Shown one piece after another: positions 42,901 to 51,745 of a DNA stretch of 64,000 nt (positions within the stretch are counted from its first letter, which is position 1; every line of letters begins with the position of its first letter). Origin of the DNA: Pediococcus acidilactici DSM 20284 (lineage in GTDB: Bacteria > Bacillota > Bacilli > Lactobacillales > Lactobacillaceae); the NCBI RefSeq assembly GCF_000146325.1, contig NZ_GL397067.1:251747-315746 (forward strand), read 5' to 3'. A program made the translations under genes and the position numbers. Below the pieces are notes generated by a model that was not told the origin of the DNA, did no database searches, and saw nothing but the letters and a program-made list of their open reading frames with translations.

Positions 42901-45597
42901 AAATTAAAAGATAGTGCCGACGAAAAGTATAGCGATGCTATTGAGGCTGCTAATAAGAGAAAAGCAGAAACTGTTAAAAAAGCAACGGAAGAGCATAAAC
43001 AGATTGTTGAAGAAGCTAAGAAAACAACAAAAGGACTCAGTGACCAATATGACACTAATACAGGTGACGCAAAGAAGTGGTGGAGTGGTTTAGCAGATTG
43101 GTTTTCTGCTCACTCAATTGTTGCAAGCATTAAACAAGTTTTTAGTGGTGGCAAAGGGAACGGTAAGAAGGGCAAATCTCATGCTCTAGGTGGCCCCATA
43201 GCGCAAACACATACTGCATTAGTAGGCGAAGAAGGCCCGGAACTTTCCTATGACAAGAAAACTGGTCGGGCAAGAGTACTTGGTAAGTATGGGCCCGAAG
43301 TAACCACCGTTTACGCTGGCGAACATATTCTAACTGCCTCGCAAACTAAAAAGGCATTGAAAGGCAAGTCAGTTAATAGTCTGAAGTCGTATGCTGGCGG
43401 GACAGGTGATGCTTCGGTGCTTAATACTAAGAAGTCCGGTGGTAGCACTACTGCTAACTTCAATGTCAAAATGTCGGATAAGGACGTCAACAAGAAAACT
43501 AAGTCGGTTGTTAATGAAATTACTGATATGACCAAGAAAGCCACTAAGAAGTTACAAACATTTAACTCCTTTAGTAGCAAAAATTGGAAAGACATCTTTA
43601 AAGAAACTGATAAACGGGTTACGGATATTAAGGATACTGGTGTCAATAACATCAGTAGTTTGAGCAAGTCTTTAGCCGGACTAGATAAACAAACTGCCAA
43701 AACGTGGCATGCTGATTGGAGTAACATGGCGTCTGATTTTAACGTTCAATTAAGTAAAATTAGTGGTTATGCTCGTAATGATATGAATGCAGCAATTAGC
43801 CAGCTCAACCACGGGATTAGTAACATTAACAGTTTAGTTGGTAAATTTGGCGGTAATACGGCAATTCTTCCCGCTATTCCAGCATACGCGAATGGTACTG
43901 CTGGGCGTCTAACACAGGATGAACTGGCTCTAATTAATGATGGTCACGGACCTAATTATCGGGAATTGATCCAACATAATGATGGCTCATTTACAATGCA
44001 TAAGGATCGGAATAAGGTAATTCCGCTTAAAAAAGGCGAACGAGTTTTTAATGGTCAGCAAACTAACTACCTAATTAACCGTGGACTGGTAAAGCCTTAC
44101 GCAAAAGGTACGGTATCCGATGAGCAGTTGGAAAAAATGGTTGAGAATAAGATTAAGAATCCAGCCAAAGCATGGGACACGGATTATTCTAATCAGGTTA
44201 ATGACTCAATCACACCAGATATGGCGCGTTCGATGGCTTTATCAGCAAAAAAAGCTATTTCCGAACAAGGTGTCCCTTGGTATCAAGCAGTTTGGGATGT
44301 TATTAAAGATGAAATGGGACTTGGTTCCGGTTCTCGTGGTGCATTCTTGAAGTACGCTGTTGATCACTACATGGGTAAGCCATACTTGATGGGTGGCGAC
44401 GGACCAACCTATTACGATTGTTCTGGTATGGTTGCTGCAGCACTTAAACATTTCGGTATTGATATTGGACGAACCACAACTAAGATGCAGACTGCCACGT
44501 CACACGTTGGTTATGGTGACTCAAAACCTGGCGATTTAACCATTTGGGGTAATGCAGACGGAGCTCTGGGACACGTTGGGATTGTGATGAATCATAATGG
44601 TGCGGGTAAGATGTTTAATGAAACACCACCACACGCTAAATATGACCCAATTAAGGGCAATGTTGGCATTCCTTGGAAAGGTACTTTCCGGATTAACCAA
44701 TTGCACGACGAAGACCCGAATATGCCGAAGGTTTCACCACGTTTAAAAGCACTGGTTAAGAAGGAAATTGGTAGCAAAGCGCTTAATTGGATTTCTAATA
44801 AGTTTCAACCAGCCGAAGTAACTAACGGTGGAGTTAGTCCAACACCAACTGGCGGACACCGTAACTGGATGGCACAAGCTGGAATTCCGGCTAATGAAAT
44901 GGCAGGATATTCACAAATTATTGCAGCTGAATCAGGCTGGAACCCCCATGCAACGAATCCTAGTTCAGGAGCTTATGGGTTACCACAAGCGTTGCCAGGT
45001 TCCAAAATGGCTTCGGCTGGTTCAGATTGGCGCACCAATCCAATCACCCAGCTAAAATGGATGAAGAGCTATGTTAATGGCCGTTACGGTAGCATTGGAC
45101 GTGCTCTGGCGTTCAGACGTTCAGTTGGTTGGTATGCAAACGGTGGCTGGGGTCAGAATGGTAAGTTAAATGTCTTTAACGAAACTCCGGGTGAGAATGA
45201 AATTGTGGTTAATCCACATCGTAAATCGGCTATTAAGTGGCTTAAAGAAGCGCTTGGGGCAACCGCTAAGTTGCAACCAAATGAGTTTAATAAAGCTTTT
45301 GCGCCGGTTGATTTGCCGGAAGAAATGAAAAATATTGATCAAAACATTAGCTTACCAACAGAAATGGCGATGGCAACGCCTGAATCAATTAGCCCTTATC
45401 GACCAGTAAAGAACCGTCCACTACAGAATACAGATAATTCTTTGGTTGGTGAATTAATAGAAAAGATTTCTGGCAAAGGCATGAATATTTCTGTCAACAT
45501 TGATAGTCAAACGATGATTGTTAAGAATATTCCATTAATTAACGCCTTGCTAGGTAGTGATACTGTCAATATTGATTTAAGGAGTGGTACTAGATGA
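39940..45597 (+). CDS. tape measure protein with NlpC/P60 and lytic transglycosylase domains
   Basis: The 1885-residue protein sets tail length. The N-terminal part has the TP901 tape-measure core (about 200-510), a hydrophobic segment (about 527-565), a Gly/Ala-rich stretch (about 675-700) and a Lys-rich coiled coil (about 800-1045). Near 1468-1570 is an NlpC/P60 domain with Cys in YDCSGMV and His in GHVGIV. Near 1637-1735 is a transglycosylase-like domain with Glu in IIAAESGWNP. Both would cut peptidoglycan during DNA injection. It overlaps the Dit gene by four bases. Confidence 0.92.
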   Translation: MAGATNTVRIDIELLTKEARQQVKLLNEQLNKIGRGMDTKAPDVIEKTGKSLRSTATAYSNYAKAQETAGMKTSANVTRLKGLKTQMSQNQTAIEAQKKNIDLLTKAYDENDKHVVEAKGKLAELRSQQTLMGAKVDELGKKYGNLTPRMAAAIDKQLILSQRMKRIGDSMTNIGRTANLTLTAPIVGAFGLATHAASQYQYELQDIRKEVQAQGYSGKEVNSIMKDLSTETLNWSRKFGSATTEINKGMFELVSNGYNVKQAMGMMPMLLKTMTANGDKAGQSIELTSSMLEQFGQNIGSNSKVIANGNALMNQMTEATHKAAMSLDDLKTISGNAGAAMHAMGVSTSDFLALSGRLKSAGIDASSVGTGLSSMMTRLGTGTGQAAKDLKKYNIQVFDSAGKMKSVFDILGQMQKAYKGMNDEERQKFMYDVVGQENMKVGMTLMDANLGRYKSLSSEIKNSTGTVDKYNKTMRQTNEFTQQQFMATLKALEISFGQKLLPAITPVIKMFTNWIEAFSKLNGDQQQFIVRTGLVVAALGPILSIGGKIFSLIGNIHSGIGAIERFFGNSTVLSKIQLENDAYSEQLALLKEINSQQGLRVESTKGTTIGSAGTVAETGSRVANNANKSRWASAGIGSKLLAGGAAIDAASSFWGAVKAQSGEQRNQAIWEGGGKTLGLAVGGVLGGPAGAAAGEFIGGAISKYIKVKDVSKSFENSSKPKNPTTNQVVPLGLGYVPTGTENQAEKGAKKFKSEWKDAFQSIAGYSANSLSTFEKFQSSVNKKIDSETNKQKKDSADSLKWLLKSGKISQKEYNADIAKINGNKNSLASRAKKDSAAVVQARRDLNKKLKAINNEYKKLEQGKSRSEVKKLEKEKQQDILQAHQDGDNKIKSAERKLAKDLASIETSSSKKQKSILNQLKNSAEKISNKKAAALIKSSYKAQQKEISNAEKTRIATITSAEKEHKRVLKIANEKYNGEYVLSKKARKKLKDSADEKYSDAIEAANKRKAETVKKATEEHKQIVEEAKKTTKGLSDQYDTNTGDAKKWWSGLADWFSAHSIVASIKQVFSGGKGNGKKGKSHALGGPIAQTHTALVGEEGPELSYDKKTGRARVLGKYGPEVTTVYAGEHILTASQTKKALKGKSVNSLKSYAGGTGDASVLNTKKSGGSTTANFNVKMSDKDVNKKTKSVVNEITDMTKKATKKLQTFNSFSSKNWKDIFKETDKRVTDIKDTGVNNISSLSKSLAGLDKQTAKTWHADWSNMASDFNVQLSKISGYARNDMNAAISQLNHGISNINSLVGKFGGNTAILPAIPAYANGTAGRLTQDELALINDGHGPNYRELIQHNDGSFTMHKDRNKVIPLKKGERVFNGQQTNYLINRGLVKPYAKGTVSDEQLEKMVENKIKNPAKAWDTDYSNQVNDSITPDMARSMALSAKKAISEQGVPWYQAVWDVIKDEMGLGSGSRGAFLKYAVDHYMGKPYLMGGDGPTYYDCSGMVAAALKHFGIDIGRTTTKMQTATSHVGYGDSKPGDLTIWGNADGALGHVGIVMNHNGAGKMFNETPPHAKYDPIKGNVGIPWKGTFRINQLHDEDPNMPKVSPRLKALVKKEIGSKALNWISNKFQPAEVTNGGVSPTPTGGHRNWMAQAGIPANEMAGYSQIIAAESGWNPHATNPSSGAYGLPQALPGSKMASAGSDWRTNPITQLKWMKSYVNGRYGSIGRALAFRRSVGWYANGGWGQNGKLNVFNETPGENEIVVNPHRKSAIKWLKEALGATAKLQPNEFNKAFAPVDLPEEMKNIDQNISLPTEMAMATPESISPYRPVKNRPLQNTDNSLVGELIEKISGKGMNISVNIDSQTMIVKNIPLINALLGSDTVNIDLRSGTR

Positions 45598-46418
45598 GCG
45601 ATGATGTAGTAATTCAACGCGATAATGAAGTCATTCATTTGAAAGACTGGGGCGTTCGAGTAATTAGTTTTGACCCATCCAGTGCCAATTCGGTTCATGA
45701 AACTACTCAAGTTGGTATTTATGGGACCCAGACGACGTCGTCCAAGGTTGGTGAATTAACACTGACATTAGTTTTTGATTTTTTAGCTGGTGATAAATAT
45801 GATTTTGAGTTGATTCGTTTGAAGCTGCTAGGGTTGTTTGCTACCCCGGGAGCTTTTTATATTTGGTCGACTAGGGTTCCATATCTAAGATGGAAGGTTG
45901 CCGTGCAAGGTTCAGTTAATATACCACGCTATGAATCATCTGATGTAGCTAGTAATGACATTACAGTGACCATGGTCTGCAGTGATGGTTATGCTGAGTC
46001 AGTTGCCACGACATTAGATCCTTTGACGTCAACTGGTAAGTGGGGATTAGGTATGAATCTAACTAAGAACCCGAAACCAGAATATCAATTTACTAACACT
46101 AATTCATTTCGATTTTTCAATGCATCAAATATTCCATTATTGGCAGAAGAACGACCTGTTAAAATTCATTTTAATGGCGTTGTTGGAAAGTCGCTGTCAA
46201 TCACTAATAAAACCACTGGTCAGACATTAACCATTAATCATGCCTTAAAAAAGACGGATAAGTTAGTGATTGAAGGCTTGGTTCCTTATATTAATGGAAC
46301 ACAAATTTACAAGGATTGTAATCATGCTTATCTTGATTTCATGCGGGGATGGAATGATATCGCTATTAGCGGAGCTAGTGATTTTACAATTTCGTTTGAA
46401 ACTCACTTTTATTATTAG
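45594..46418 (+). CDS. distal tail protein (Dit)
   Basis: The 274-residue siphovirus tail protein (GVRVISFDPSSANSVHETTQVGIYGTQTT) occupies the Dit position after the tape measure. It forms the hub of the baseplate that holds Tal and the receptor-binding parts. Confidence 0.85.
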   Translation: MSDDVVIQRDNEVIHLKDWGVRVISFDPSSANSVHETTQVGIYGTQTTSSKVGELTLTLVFDFLAGDKYDFELIRLKLLGLFATPGAFYIWSTRVPYLRWKVAVQGSVNIPRYESSDVASNDITVTMVCSDGYAESVATTLDPLTSTGKWGLGMNLTKNPKPEYQFTNTNSFRFFNASNIPLLAEERPVKIHFNGVVGKSLSITNKTTGQTLTINHALKKTDKLVIEGLVPYINGTQIYKDCNHAYLDFMRGWNDIAISGASDFTISFETHFYY

Positions 46419-46430
46419 GAGGAAGATACA

Positions 46431-47534
46431 ATGCTGTTAATTCGTGACCCGGTTGGGAATGAAGCACCGTTACGGGCGACACAGGTAGCAGTTACGGATA
46501 ATCTCGGTGAGATTGGTCAGTTATCATTTGTTGTTAATGCTACTGATATCAGTACTTATGGAGCGGAATTGTTAGGACCTAGGGCTGTAGTTACGGTTCC
46601 AGAGACTAAGCAAATGTACCGTTTAAGTAATATCTCTAGTATTTCGGTTGGCAATTTTAATCAGATAACGGTAACGGCTACCCATATTGCATCTGATTTG
46701 CACGATAAATTTATTGATGAAAATGTTGCAAAAGGTAGCAAGTCACTGGATGATTGTATGAAAATTCTTGTCGCTGACACTAAATTTAAGTACACCATTC
46801 ACGACAAATTCAGTAATTTTGAGTTTACTGACGGCTTTGGTGGCGGATATGCTGATGATTTATTTATTAATACACTTGCTCCTGATTTTGGATTTGAGTT
46901 CTCGTTTAATAATTATCAGATTGATATCTACAAGACCGTTGGCAAAAGTAATGCCTTTGTTTTTGTTGATGGCCTTAATATCTCGAAAATTAATAAGACA
47001 GAGGATTATACCAATATCCAGACCTATATCAAGGGAACGGGTAAGGATCCCAATGATGATAGTGATGATTCTGATTCTAATGATAACGGTGATGATACTA
47101 ATCCAAGCGGTAAATGGATTAGCCCCGTTGGAACGGGTGGCCATTTTATGGCTGGTCAACTATTTGGTGATACTGTGGGACGAGGAAATGTTCATGATGG
47201 ATTAGATTTTGGTAGTTTAATGGGTTGGAGCCATACGATTGTAGCGCCACATGATAGCAAGATTGTGTACGTTGGATATGATCAACCATGGGCGCACGGC
47301 ATGATTGTTGGCGTAACGGGAAATCTTTGGTGGTTATGTCAAGAATATTCCAATGTTTGGACCGCGGACACGTTTGTAAAGGTAGGACAGATGGTAAAAG
47401 CTGGTGACCATATCGCCAATATGACTAATAATCATTTACATTTTGGTATGACCAAACAGGGACTAGCTACAGCGATTGCAGGTAGTAATACGACAGCTGG
47501 TTTTATTGACCCAAGGCCATACTTAGGTGTTTAG
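46431..47534 (+). CDS. tail-associated lysin (Tal) with M23 peptidase
   Basis: The 367-residue protein has an N-terminal tail-spike-like domain (RDPVGNEAPLRATQVAVTDNLGEIGQLSF), an Asp/Ser/Asn-rich linker (about 203-220) and a C-terminal M23 metallo-endopeptidase with HDGLDFG and HLHFG zinc/catalytic motifs. It cuts peptidoglycan cross-bridges at the tail tip. GGAGG precedes ATG. Confidence 0.88.
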   Translation: MLLIRDPVGNEAPLRATQVAVTDNLGEIGQLSFVVNATDISTYGAELLGPRAVVTVPETKQMYRLSNISSISVGNFNQITVTATHIASDLHDKFIDENVAKGSKSLDDCMKILVADTKFKYTIHDKFSNFEFTDGFGGGYADDLFINTLAPDFGFEFSFNNYQIDIYKTVGKSNAFVFVDGLNISKINKTEDYTNIQTYIKGTGKDPNDDSDDSDSNDNGDDTNPSGKWISPVGTGGHFMAGQLFGDTVGRGNVHDGLDFGSLMGWSHTIVAPHDSKIVYVGYDQPWAHGMIVGVTGNLWWLCQEYSNVWTADTFVKVGQMVKAGDHIANMTNNHLHFGMTKQGLATAIAGSNTTAGFIDPRPYLGV

Positions 47535-47544
47535 GGGGGATAAA

Positions 47545-48036
47545 ATGGCGAAAAAACCAATTCCAAGTGCCGAATATTCAAGCCCGCTAAAAGATATTTA
47601 CGGCAAAATTGATGCTGAACCGATTCAAGATGACCGTTTTACAGATAGTAATTCGTTACTTGAATATTTGAAAACGAAATTAAACGATCAGCCAGATATC
47701 CAATACACAATGGACTTTGCTAATTTTTCAAAGGGTGCGCCGTTAGCTGATTTTAATAACGTTAGTCCTGGTAACTATGGTTGGTTGAGGAATCGGTTTG
47801 GATTAGATGTTGAAGTCCGAGTAACAAGTAATGTTTGGTACCCGCAAGAGCCAGAATTGGTACCGCAATTAACGTTTGGTACCAGGAAGAAAACATTAAC
47901 TCAAATCCAAAGTGATGAACGTAGACAAATTAAAGCAATGCCTCAGATTTCAAAAGCAGCGAAAGATGCTTCCAGTAAAGCAGAAGTTGCTCTGAATTCG
48001 AGATTAACAGGTGAGGTGGTTGGTGAAGTTGACTAA
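47545..48036 (+). CDS. baseplate/tail protein, unknown detail
   Basis: A 163-residue protein (SLLEYLKTKLNDQPDIQYTMDFANFSKGAPLADFNN) found between Tal and the baseplate-upper protein. No catalytic motif. ATG 47545 has a GGGGGG ribosome binding site; an earlier start is possible. A structural role is inferred from context. Confidence 0.6.
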   Translation: MAKKPIPSAEYSSPLKDIYGKIDAEPIQDDRFTDSNSLLEYLKTKLNDQPDIQYTMDFANFSKGAPLADFNNVSPGNYGWLRNRFGLDVEVRVTSNVWYPQEPELVPQLTFGTRKKTLTQIQSDERRQIKAMPQISKAAKDASSKAEVALNSRLTGEVVGEVD

Positions 48037-48340
48037 GATTATTCAATTAACGGCGCCAGCAGACAATGATGCTTTAGGATTGAAGAAAGGTGATAACTAC
48101 TACGTTGTTACTCATGCTAAGGGGATTGTCGGGCTTGGTGATTTTGTGAACGACTTAATTCCAGATGTTGCGACTCTTGAAACAGATGGATTGATGAGTA
48201 AAAAAGATAAAGCTAATTTAGATAAATTAATGGGACCACAGGATAAGATTCAGATGAAATCGCCTGATGGTTCCATTTTTAATATCACGATTAGTAATGA
48301 CGGTAAACTCCTACCGGTTAAGGAGGATAAGGATGAATAA
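48029..48340 (+). CDS. small baseplate-region protein
   Basis: About 103 residues (TKIIQLTAPADNDALGLKKGDNYYVVTHAKG). TTG 48029, nine bases after GAGGTGG, gives the most natural N-terminus; it overlaps the previous gene. The C-terminal half has a helix and a beta pair (SPDGSIFNITISNDGKL) as in fiber trimerisation pieces. Confidence 0.55.
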   Translation: MTKIIQLTAPADNDALGLKKGDNYYVVTHAKGIVGLGDFVNDLIPDVATLETDGLMSKKDKANLDKLMGPQDKIQMKSPDGSIFNITISNDGKLLPVKEDKDE

Positions 48341-48602
48341 ACTAAAAATAATTAATTTAGTGACGGACGATTTAACCGATGCACTCGATGATACTAATCG
48401 AAAACAATTGGTTGATAATTTTAAATCAACCGAAGACACGATTAATAAGATAATCGACATCCTGAACACGGATGACGATACCGATTGTATCAGCAAACAG
48501 GATGTAATCACGCTTTTCACCGAACTGGTTAAAGTATTACAGTACTACGACATGCCAATCAGTTTCGATGGCAAGCATATTAAGAATGATGGGGAGGAAT
48601 AG
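48333..48602 (+). CDS. small baseplate-region protein
   Basis: An 89-residue helical protein (TDALDDTNRKQLVDNFKSTEDTINKIIDIL) starting at ATG 48333 behind AAGGAGG. No domain recognised. It overlaps the preceding gene and lies four bases before the baseplate-upper gene. Confidence 0.6.
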   Translation: MNKLKIINLVTDDLTDALDDTNRKQLVDNFKSTEDTINKIIDILNTDDDTDCISKQDVITLFTELVKVLQYYDMPISFDGKHIKNDGEE

Positions 48603-48605
48603 TTA

Positions 48606-50438
48606 ATGGATAAATTGAAGCCCACAGTAATTACATTAGATGTTGATAAACCCGGGGTTCAAGTGCACGATCTCTCCAATAGTTTTAATGCTAGGGTAGG
48701 AGACAATCAAGTGCCACTAGTAATTAAATATATTGAACGCGGAATTGTTGAGCGCATGACAGCTGAGCAACTGACCCCGTTTATGGCTGGTTATGTTGGA
48801 CAGCCAGACGAAGATGAAAAGGTAACGGCTGAAACCGGTATTGCGGTTAGTTACCATGGTTCTAGTAGCAATATTATTGGCGGTGGCAAGGTTAAGATGG
48901 ATTTACCAGGCGCCATGTTTCCGCAAGAGGGAATGTTCTACGGATTCTTTGGATTGGAGAACGATAAGGGTAAACGGGTAACGACAAATACCGTTCGTTT
49001 TATTGTTGAGAACGATAATCCCGATATGTATGTGGATACTGAACCGTTTCGTTCAGAATTGCAAAAATTATTGGATTTAGCCCAAGCATTGATTGATAAA
49101 ACTAAAGGCGATTTAAAAGATGAAATCCAATCAATCAGAGATAAAGCCACTAATTTATTCCAACAATTAAATGGCGATTATACGACCATCCAAACCACAG
49201 TTACATCATTAACCACACAGCTTGCAGAATTAGCTAAAAAAATTGACGATAAAGGACTGTTAACAAAGGCTGATCTAGAATCCTATTTGGCAACATTTAA
49301 AGAAGGGCTAGAAGAAATTGAAGCAAACATTCAGAAAGAATTAGGCGACTTTCAGGATGCCGACCCACTTGTAGCTTATTTTGACGATGACGTTAATGAG
49401 GTTGGCGGTGTGATTCCGTCATACTATCGCAATAAGCTCAATCAAATGAGTTCAATTCCCAAGGATAATTTTAATGTTGGCTTTATTACCGATGCCCACT
49501 TGCAATTGGACAACTACGCACCAAACTCGATTGCTCACTATGCTTATATTGCAGCTGCTAGTCGACGAGCACGGTTAGATGCCATTATTGCTGGCGGAGA
49601 CAATACAAATGGCTGGTGGGAGAAAAACCAGAAAATGGTAGAAACTCAGCAAGCAACTTCAACACTATTTAATCGCACGGCAGCTGGCACTGATGTGTTT
49701 TTTCAGATGGGAAATCATGATACCGGAATTAATCAAAACGGCCATAATACGCCTGATACATGTTTATCAGAATCTGAAATTAAAGCCATGTATCACACTG
49801 CTGATTTAATGTACGGCGAAGTACGAGACGGCGATAGTCTATATGGGTACAAGGATTATCCAGATAAAAAAGTACGATTAATTTGGTTGAACAGCTTTGA
49901 TTTACCTTATGAGTTAAATGACGATGGCACCTTTAAATACGATTTCCTTCGTCAACCATCTTATCGTAATCAGCAGTTAACATGGTTGGCTGAAAAAGCA
50001 TTGATGATTCCTGATAATACGTGGCAAGTAATGGTATTCGCACATGCACCATTACCGGATACGTTTGGAGTTATCCCAACTGAGTTTAATTCAGACGTCT
50101 TAATTGGCATTTTAAATGCGTTCCAAGACGGAAAAGCTTATGCATTGAAGGACACTACCCGAGAGATGCCAATTGATATTAATGTCGATTTCTCAACGCA
50201 AGGAGCCAGTGTATTAATTGGATTGTTCACGGGTCACGTTCACGAGGATGGACAGATGGTTTACTCAAGTATCAACTGCGTAGAAACAGCCTGCAGTCTA
50301 TGTTATTCCGGTGATTCTAATCGTGAGCGGTATACCGAAACGGAAGACTGCTGGGATATTTTCTCGGTTGATACAGCTAACCGAAAAATCCACGCTTATC
50401 GTTTTGGCTACGGTGAAGACCGTGATTTTAGTTATTAA
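48606..50438 (+). CDS. baseplate upper protein fused to a calcineurin-like phosphoesterase
   Basis: The 610-residue protein starts with a BppU-like domain (about 1-145), followed by a coiled coil (about 150-245) and a metallophosphoesterase domain (about 290-600). All motifs are present: GFITDAH, AGGDNTNG, GNHD, FAHAP and TGHVH. The phosphoesterase may cleave phosphodiesters of wall or lipoteichoic acid, so the protein may both bind and trim the receptor. That substrate is an inference. Confidence 0.85.
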   Translation: MDKLKPTVITLDVDKPGVQVHDLSNSFNARVGDNQVPLVIKYIERGIVERMTAEQLTPFMAGYVGQPDEDEKVTAETGIAVSYHGSSSNIIGGGKVKMDLPGAMFPQEGMFYGFFGLENDKGKRVTTNTVRFIVENDNPDMYVDTEPFRSELQKLLDLAQALIDKTKGDLKDEIQSIRDKATNLFQQLNGDYTTIQTTVTSLTTQLAELAKKIDDKGLLTKADLESYLATFKEGLEEIEANIQKELGDFQDADPLVAYFDDDVNEVGGVIPSYYRNKLNQMSSIPKDNFNVGFITDAHLQLDNYAPNSIAHYAYIAAASRRARLDAIIAGGDNTNGWWEKNQKMVETQQATSTLFNRTAAGTDVFFQMGNHDTGINQNGHNTPDTCLSESEIKAMYHTADLMYGEVRDGDSLYGYKDYPDKKVRLIWLNSFDLPYELNDDGTFKYDFLRQPSYRNQQLTWLAEKALMIPDNTWQVMVFAHAPLPDTFGVIPTEFNSDVLIGILNAFQDGKAYALKDTTREMPIDINVDFSTQGASVLIGLFTGHVHEDGQMVYSSINCVETACSLCYSGDSNRERYTETEDCWDIFSVDTANRKIHAYRFGYGEDRDFSY

Positions 50439-50454
50439 AAATGGGGTGTTATAG

Positions 50455-51213
50455 ATGAAAAAAATGAATTTGCCAATACTTGGTGGCGCCATGCGCAAGT
50501 TAATGGCTGAATTCTATGGTCATAAAGGCGCGCGCAACAGTGTTAATAATTTAGTCCACGCTACGGCAACAGAAGACCAGGACGGGTTTCAATCCGCTTT
50601 TGACAAGTTAATGGTTGATCAACGTTGCCGGCGTGCGACTGGATTACAGGCGGACAAAACCTACGATATTTTAAAAGATTTAGGTATTGGATATTGGATC
50701 GGTCGTAACTTTACCAATGCCCCCAAAGGTGCCGATGGCTCTATGTCATTAATAGAAGTAACAGGATGGGAAGACTATTTACAATATAATTTTACTCGAC
50801 TGACTGATGGTCGGACATGGACACGGACAATCTACACGGACACGTACGACACAGGCTGGAATGATAACGTGTGGGTCAAAGTAGTTACTACTAACGGATT
50901 CACCGGACATTGTGCAGTTCGAAAAGTTATCGACCCTAGTCATGACGCAATTGAAGTACGTTTTTCGTTAAAAGGTACGCTTAAAGCAGGTGATCCAATT
51001 GATATTGCAACACTGCCTAATGGTTATACAACATTAGACCCTAATGCCATTTATTTTAACGGCACTGGAGCAGTCGCTGATGGTAGTGTGCCGGTTGGTT
51101 TCTACATCCACGGTGGCAATAAACTAGGTGCTTACCGGTTAGAAAAAGGTGGCGAAACCATCTCAGAGCTTCGCGGATTTGCCCACATTGAACGTGGAGA
51201 TTCTACAATTTAG
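50455..51213 (+). CDS. tail fiber / receptor-binding protein with pyocin-knob-like repeat
   Basis: A 252-residue protein: N-terminal helix, a central knob-like segment (GWEDYLQYNFTRLTDGRTWTRTIYTDTYDTGWN, split pattern IEVTGWEDYL / WTRTIYTDTYD) and a beta C-terminal domain with an FNGTGAVADGSVPVGFY turn. Knob domains bind cell-surface sugars. It is probably the receptor-binding module, with the phosphoesterase protein upstream. Confidence 0.75.
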   Translation: MKKMNLPILGGAMRKLMAEFYGHKGARNSVNNLVHATATEDQDGFQSAFDKLMVDQRCRRATGLQADKTYDILKDLGIGYWIGRNFTNAPKGADGSMSLIEVTGWEDYLQYNFTRLTDGRTWTRTIYTDTYDTGWNDNVWVKVVTTNGFTGHCAVRKVIDPSHDAIEVRFSLKGTLKAGDPIDIATLPNGYTTLDPNAIYFNGTGAVADGSVPVGFYIHGGNKLGAYRLEKGGETISELRGFAHIERGDSTI

Positions 51214-51223
51214 GGGGGTAAAA

Positions 51224-51547
51224 ATGGTATATAAATTTGACGACAGCGGTCTGTTGATTGACTATTTTCCAGATAAAAACACAGTTGAAGATGCTGAGCA
51301 TGAAACATTAATAGCACCGCCGGATGGATTATACGAGCCAAGATTTGACATTAAATCTCAAACCTGGACAGGAATTTCAGAAACTGAATGGGATAAGGAA
51401 CATCCCTATAATCCTGAACCGTCCGTTATAGATAAGGCTATTGCCGCCTTAACTTTGCAGATGGCCAAACAATCAGAAAAACAAGATGAATTTAATGCGC
51501 AGTTACTACTCAAGCTTGCTCAATTAGGAGGTGGAGCGAATGTATAG
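51224..51547 (+). CDS. tail protein with C-terminal helix
   Basis: A 107-residue protein (MVYKFDDSGLLIDYF) ending in a helix (LTLQMAKQSEKQDEFNAQLLLKLAQ). ATG 51224 is preceded by a G-rich site. Comparable small proteins occur between the receptor binding protein and the XkdX-like gene. Confidence 0.65.
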   Translation: MVYKFDDSGLLIDYFPDKNTVEDAEHETLIAPPDGLYEPRFDIKSQTWTGISETEWDKEHPYNPEPSVIDKAIAALTLQMAKQSEKQDEFNAQLLLKLAQLGGGANV

Positions 51548-51665
51548 TTTTGTTCAGGATTATTATAAAAAAGGTCTTTATACTAGTGATGATTTATTAA
51601 CACTAAAAAATGGAGGGGTAATTACCGAAGACGAATACAATACTTTGATCGACGCCGAATCATAG
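51540..51665 (+). CDS. XkdX-family protein
   Basis: Forty-one residues, MYSFVQDYYKKGLYT then KNGGVITEDEYNTL, the XkdX phage pattern. AGGAGGTGGAGCGA precedes ATG, and it overlaps the previous stop. Small family commonly found near tail fiber genes. Confidence 0.75.
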   Translation: MYSFVQDYYKKGLYTSDDLLTLKNGGVITEDEYNTLIDAES

Positions 51666-51701
51666 GCGTTTTATTTTAACATTGGATGTAGCTGAATCTT
51701 T

Positions 51702-51735
51702 CCTTATAATTAGTTATTGAAAATCAATTATAAGG
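51702..51735. promoter_or_regulatory. 10-bp inverted repeat before accessory gene
   Basis: CCTTATAATT (51702-51711) and AATTATAAGG (51726-51735) form a perfect inverted repeat; the right arm overlaps the AAGGTGG ribosome binding site. TATAAT is contained in it. It is either an operator or an mRNA hairpin that hides the start. Confidence 0.5.
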
Positions 51736-51745
51736 TGGATGAGTT

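Noticed and set aside
42762-43055. Minus-strand ORFs inside the tape measure gene
   Set aside because: Shadow frames of the Lys/Ala-rich coiled coil; no start sites or domains.
46860-47159. Ile-rich minus-strand ORF in the Tal linker
   Set aside because: It is produced by reading the Asp-rich GAT repeat in antisense.
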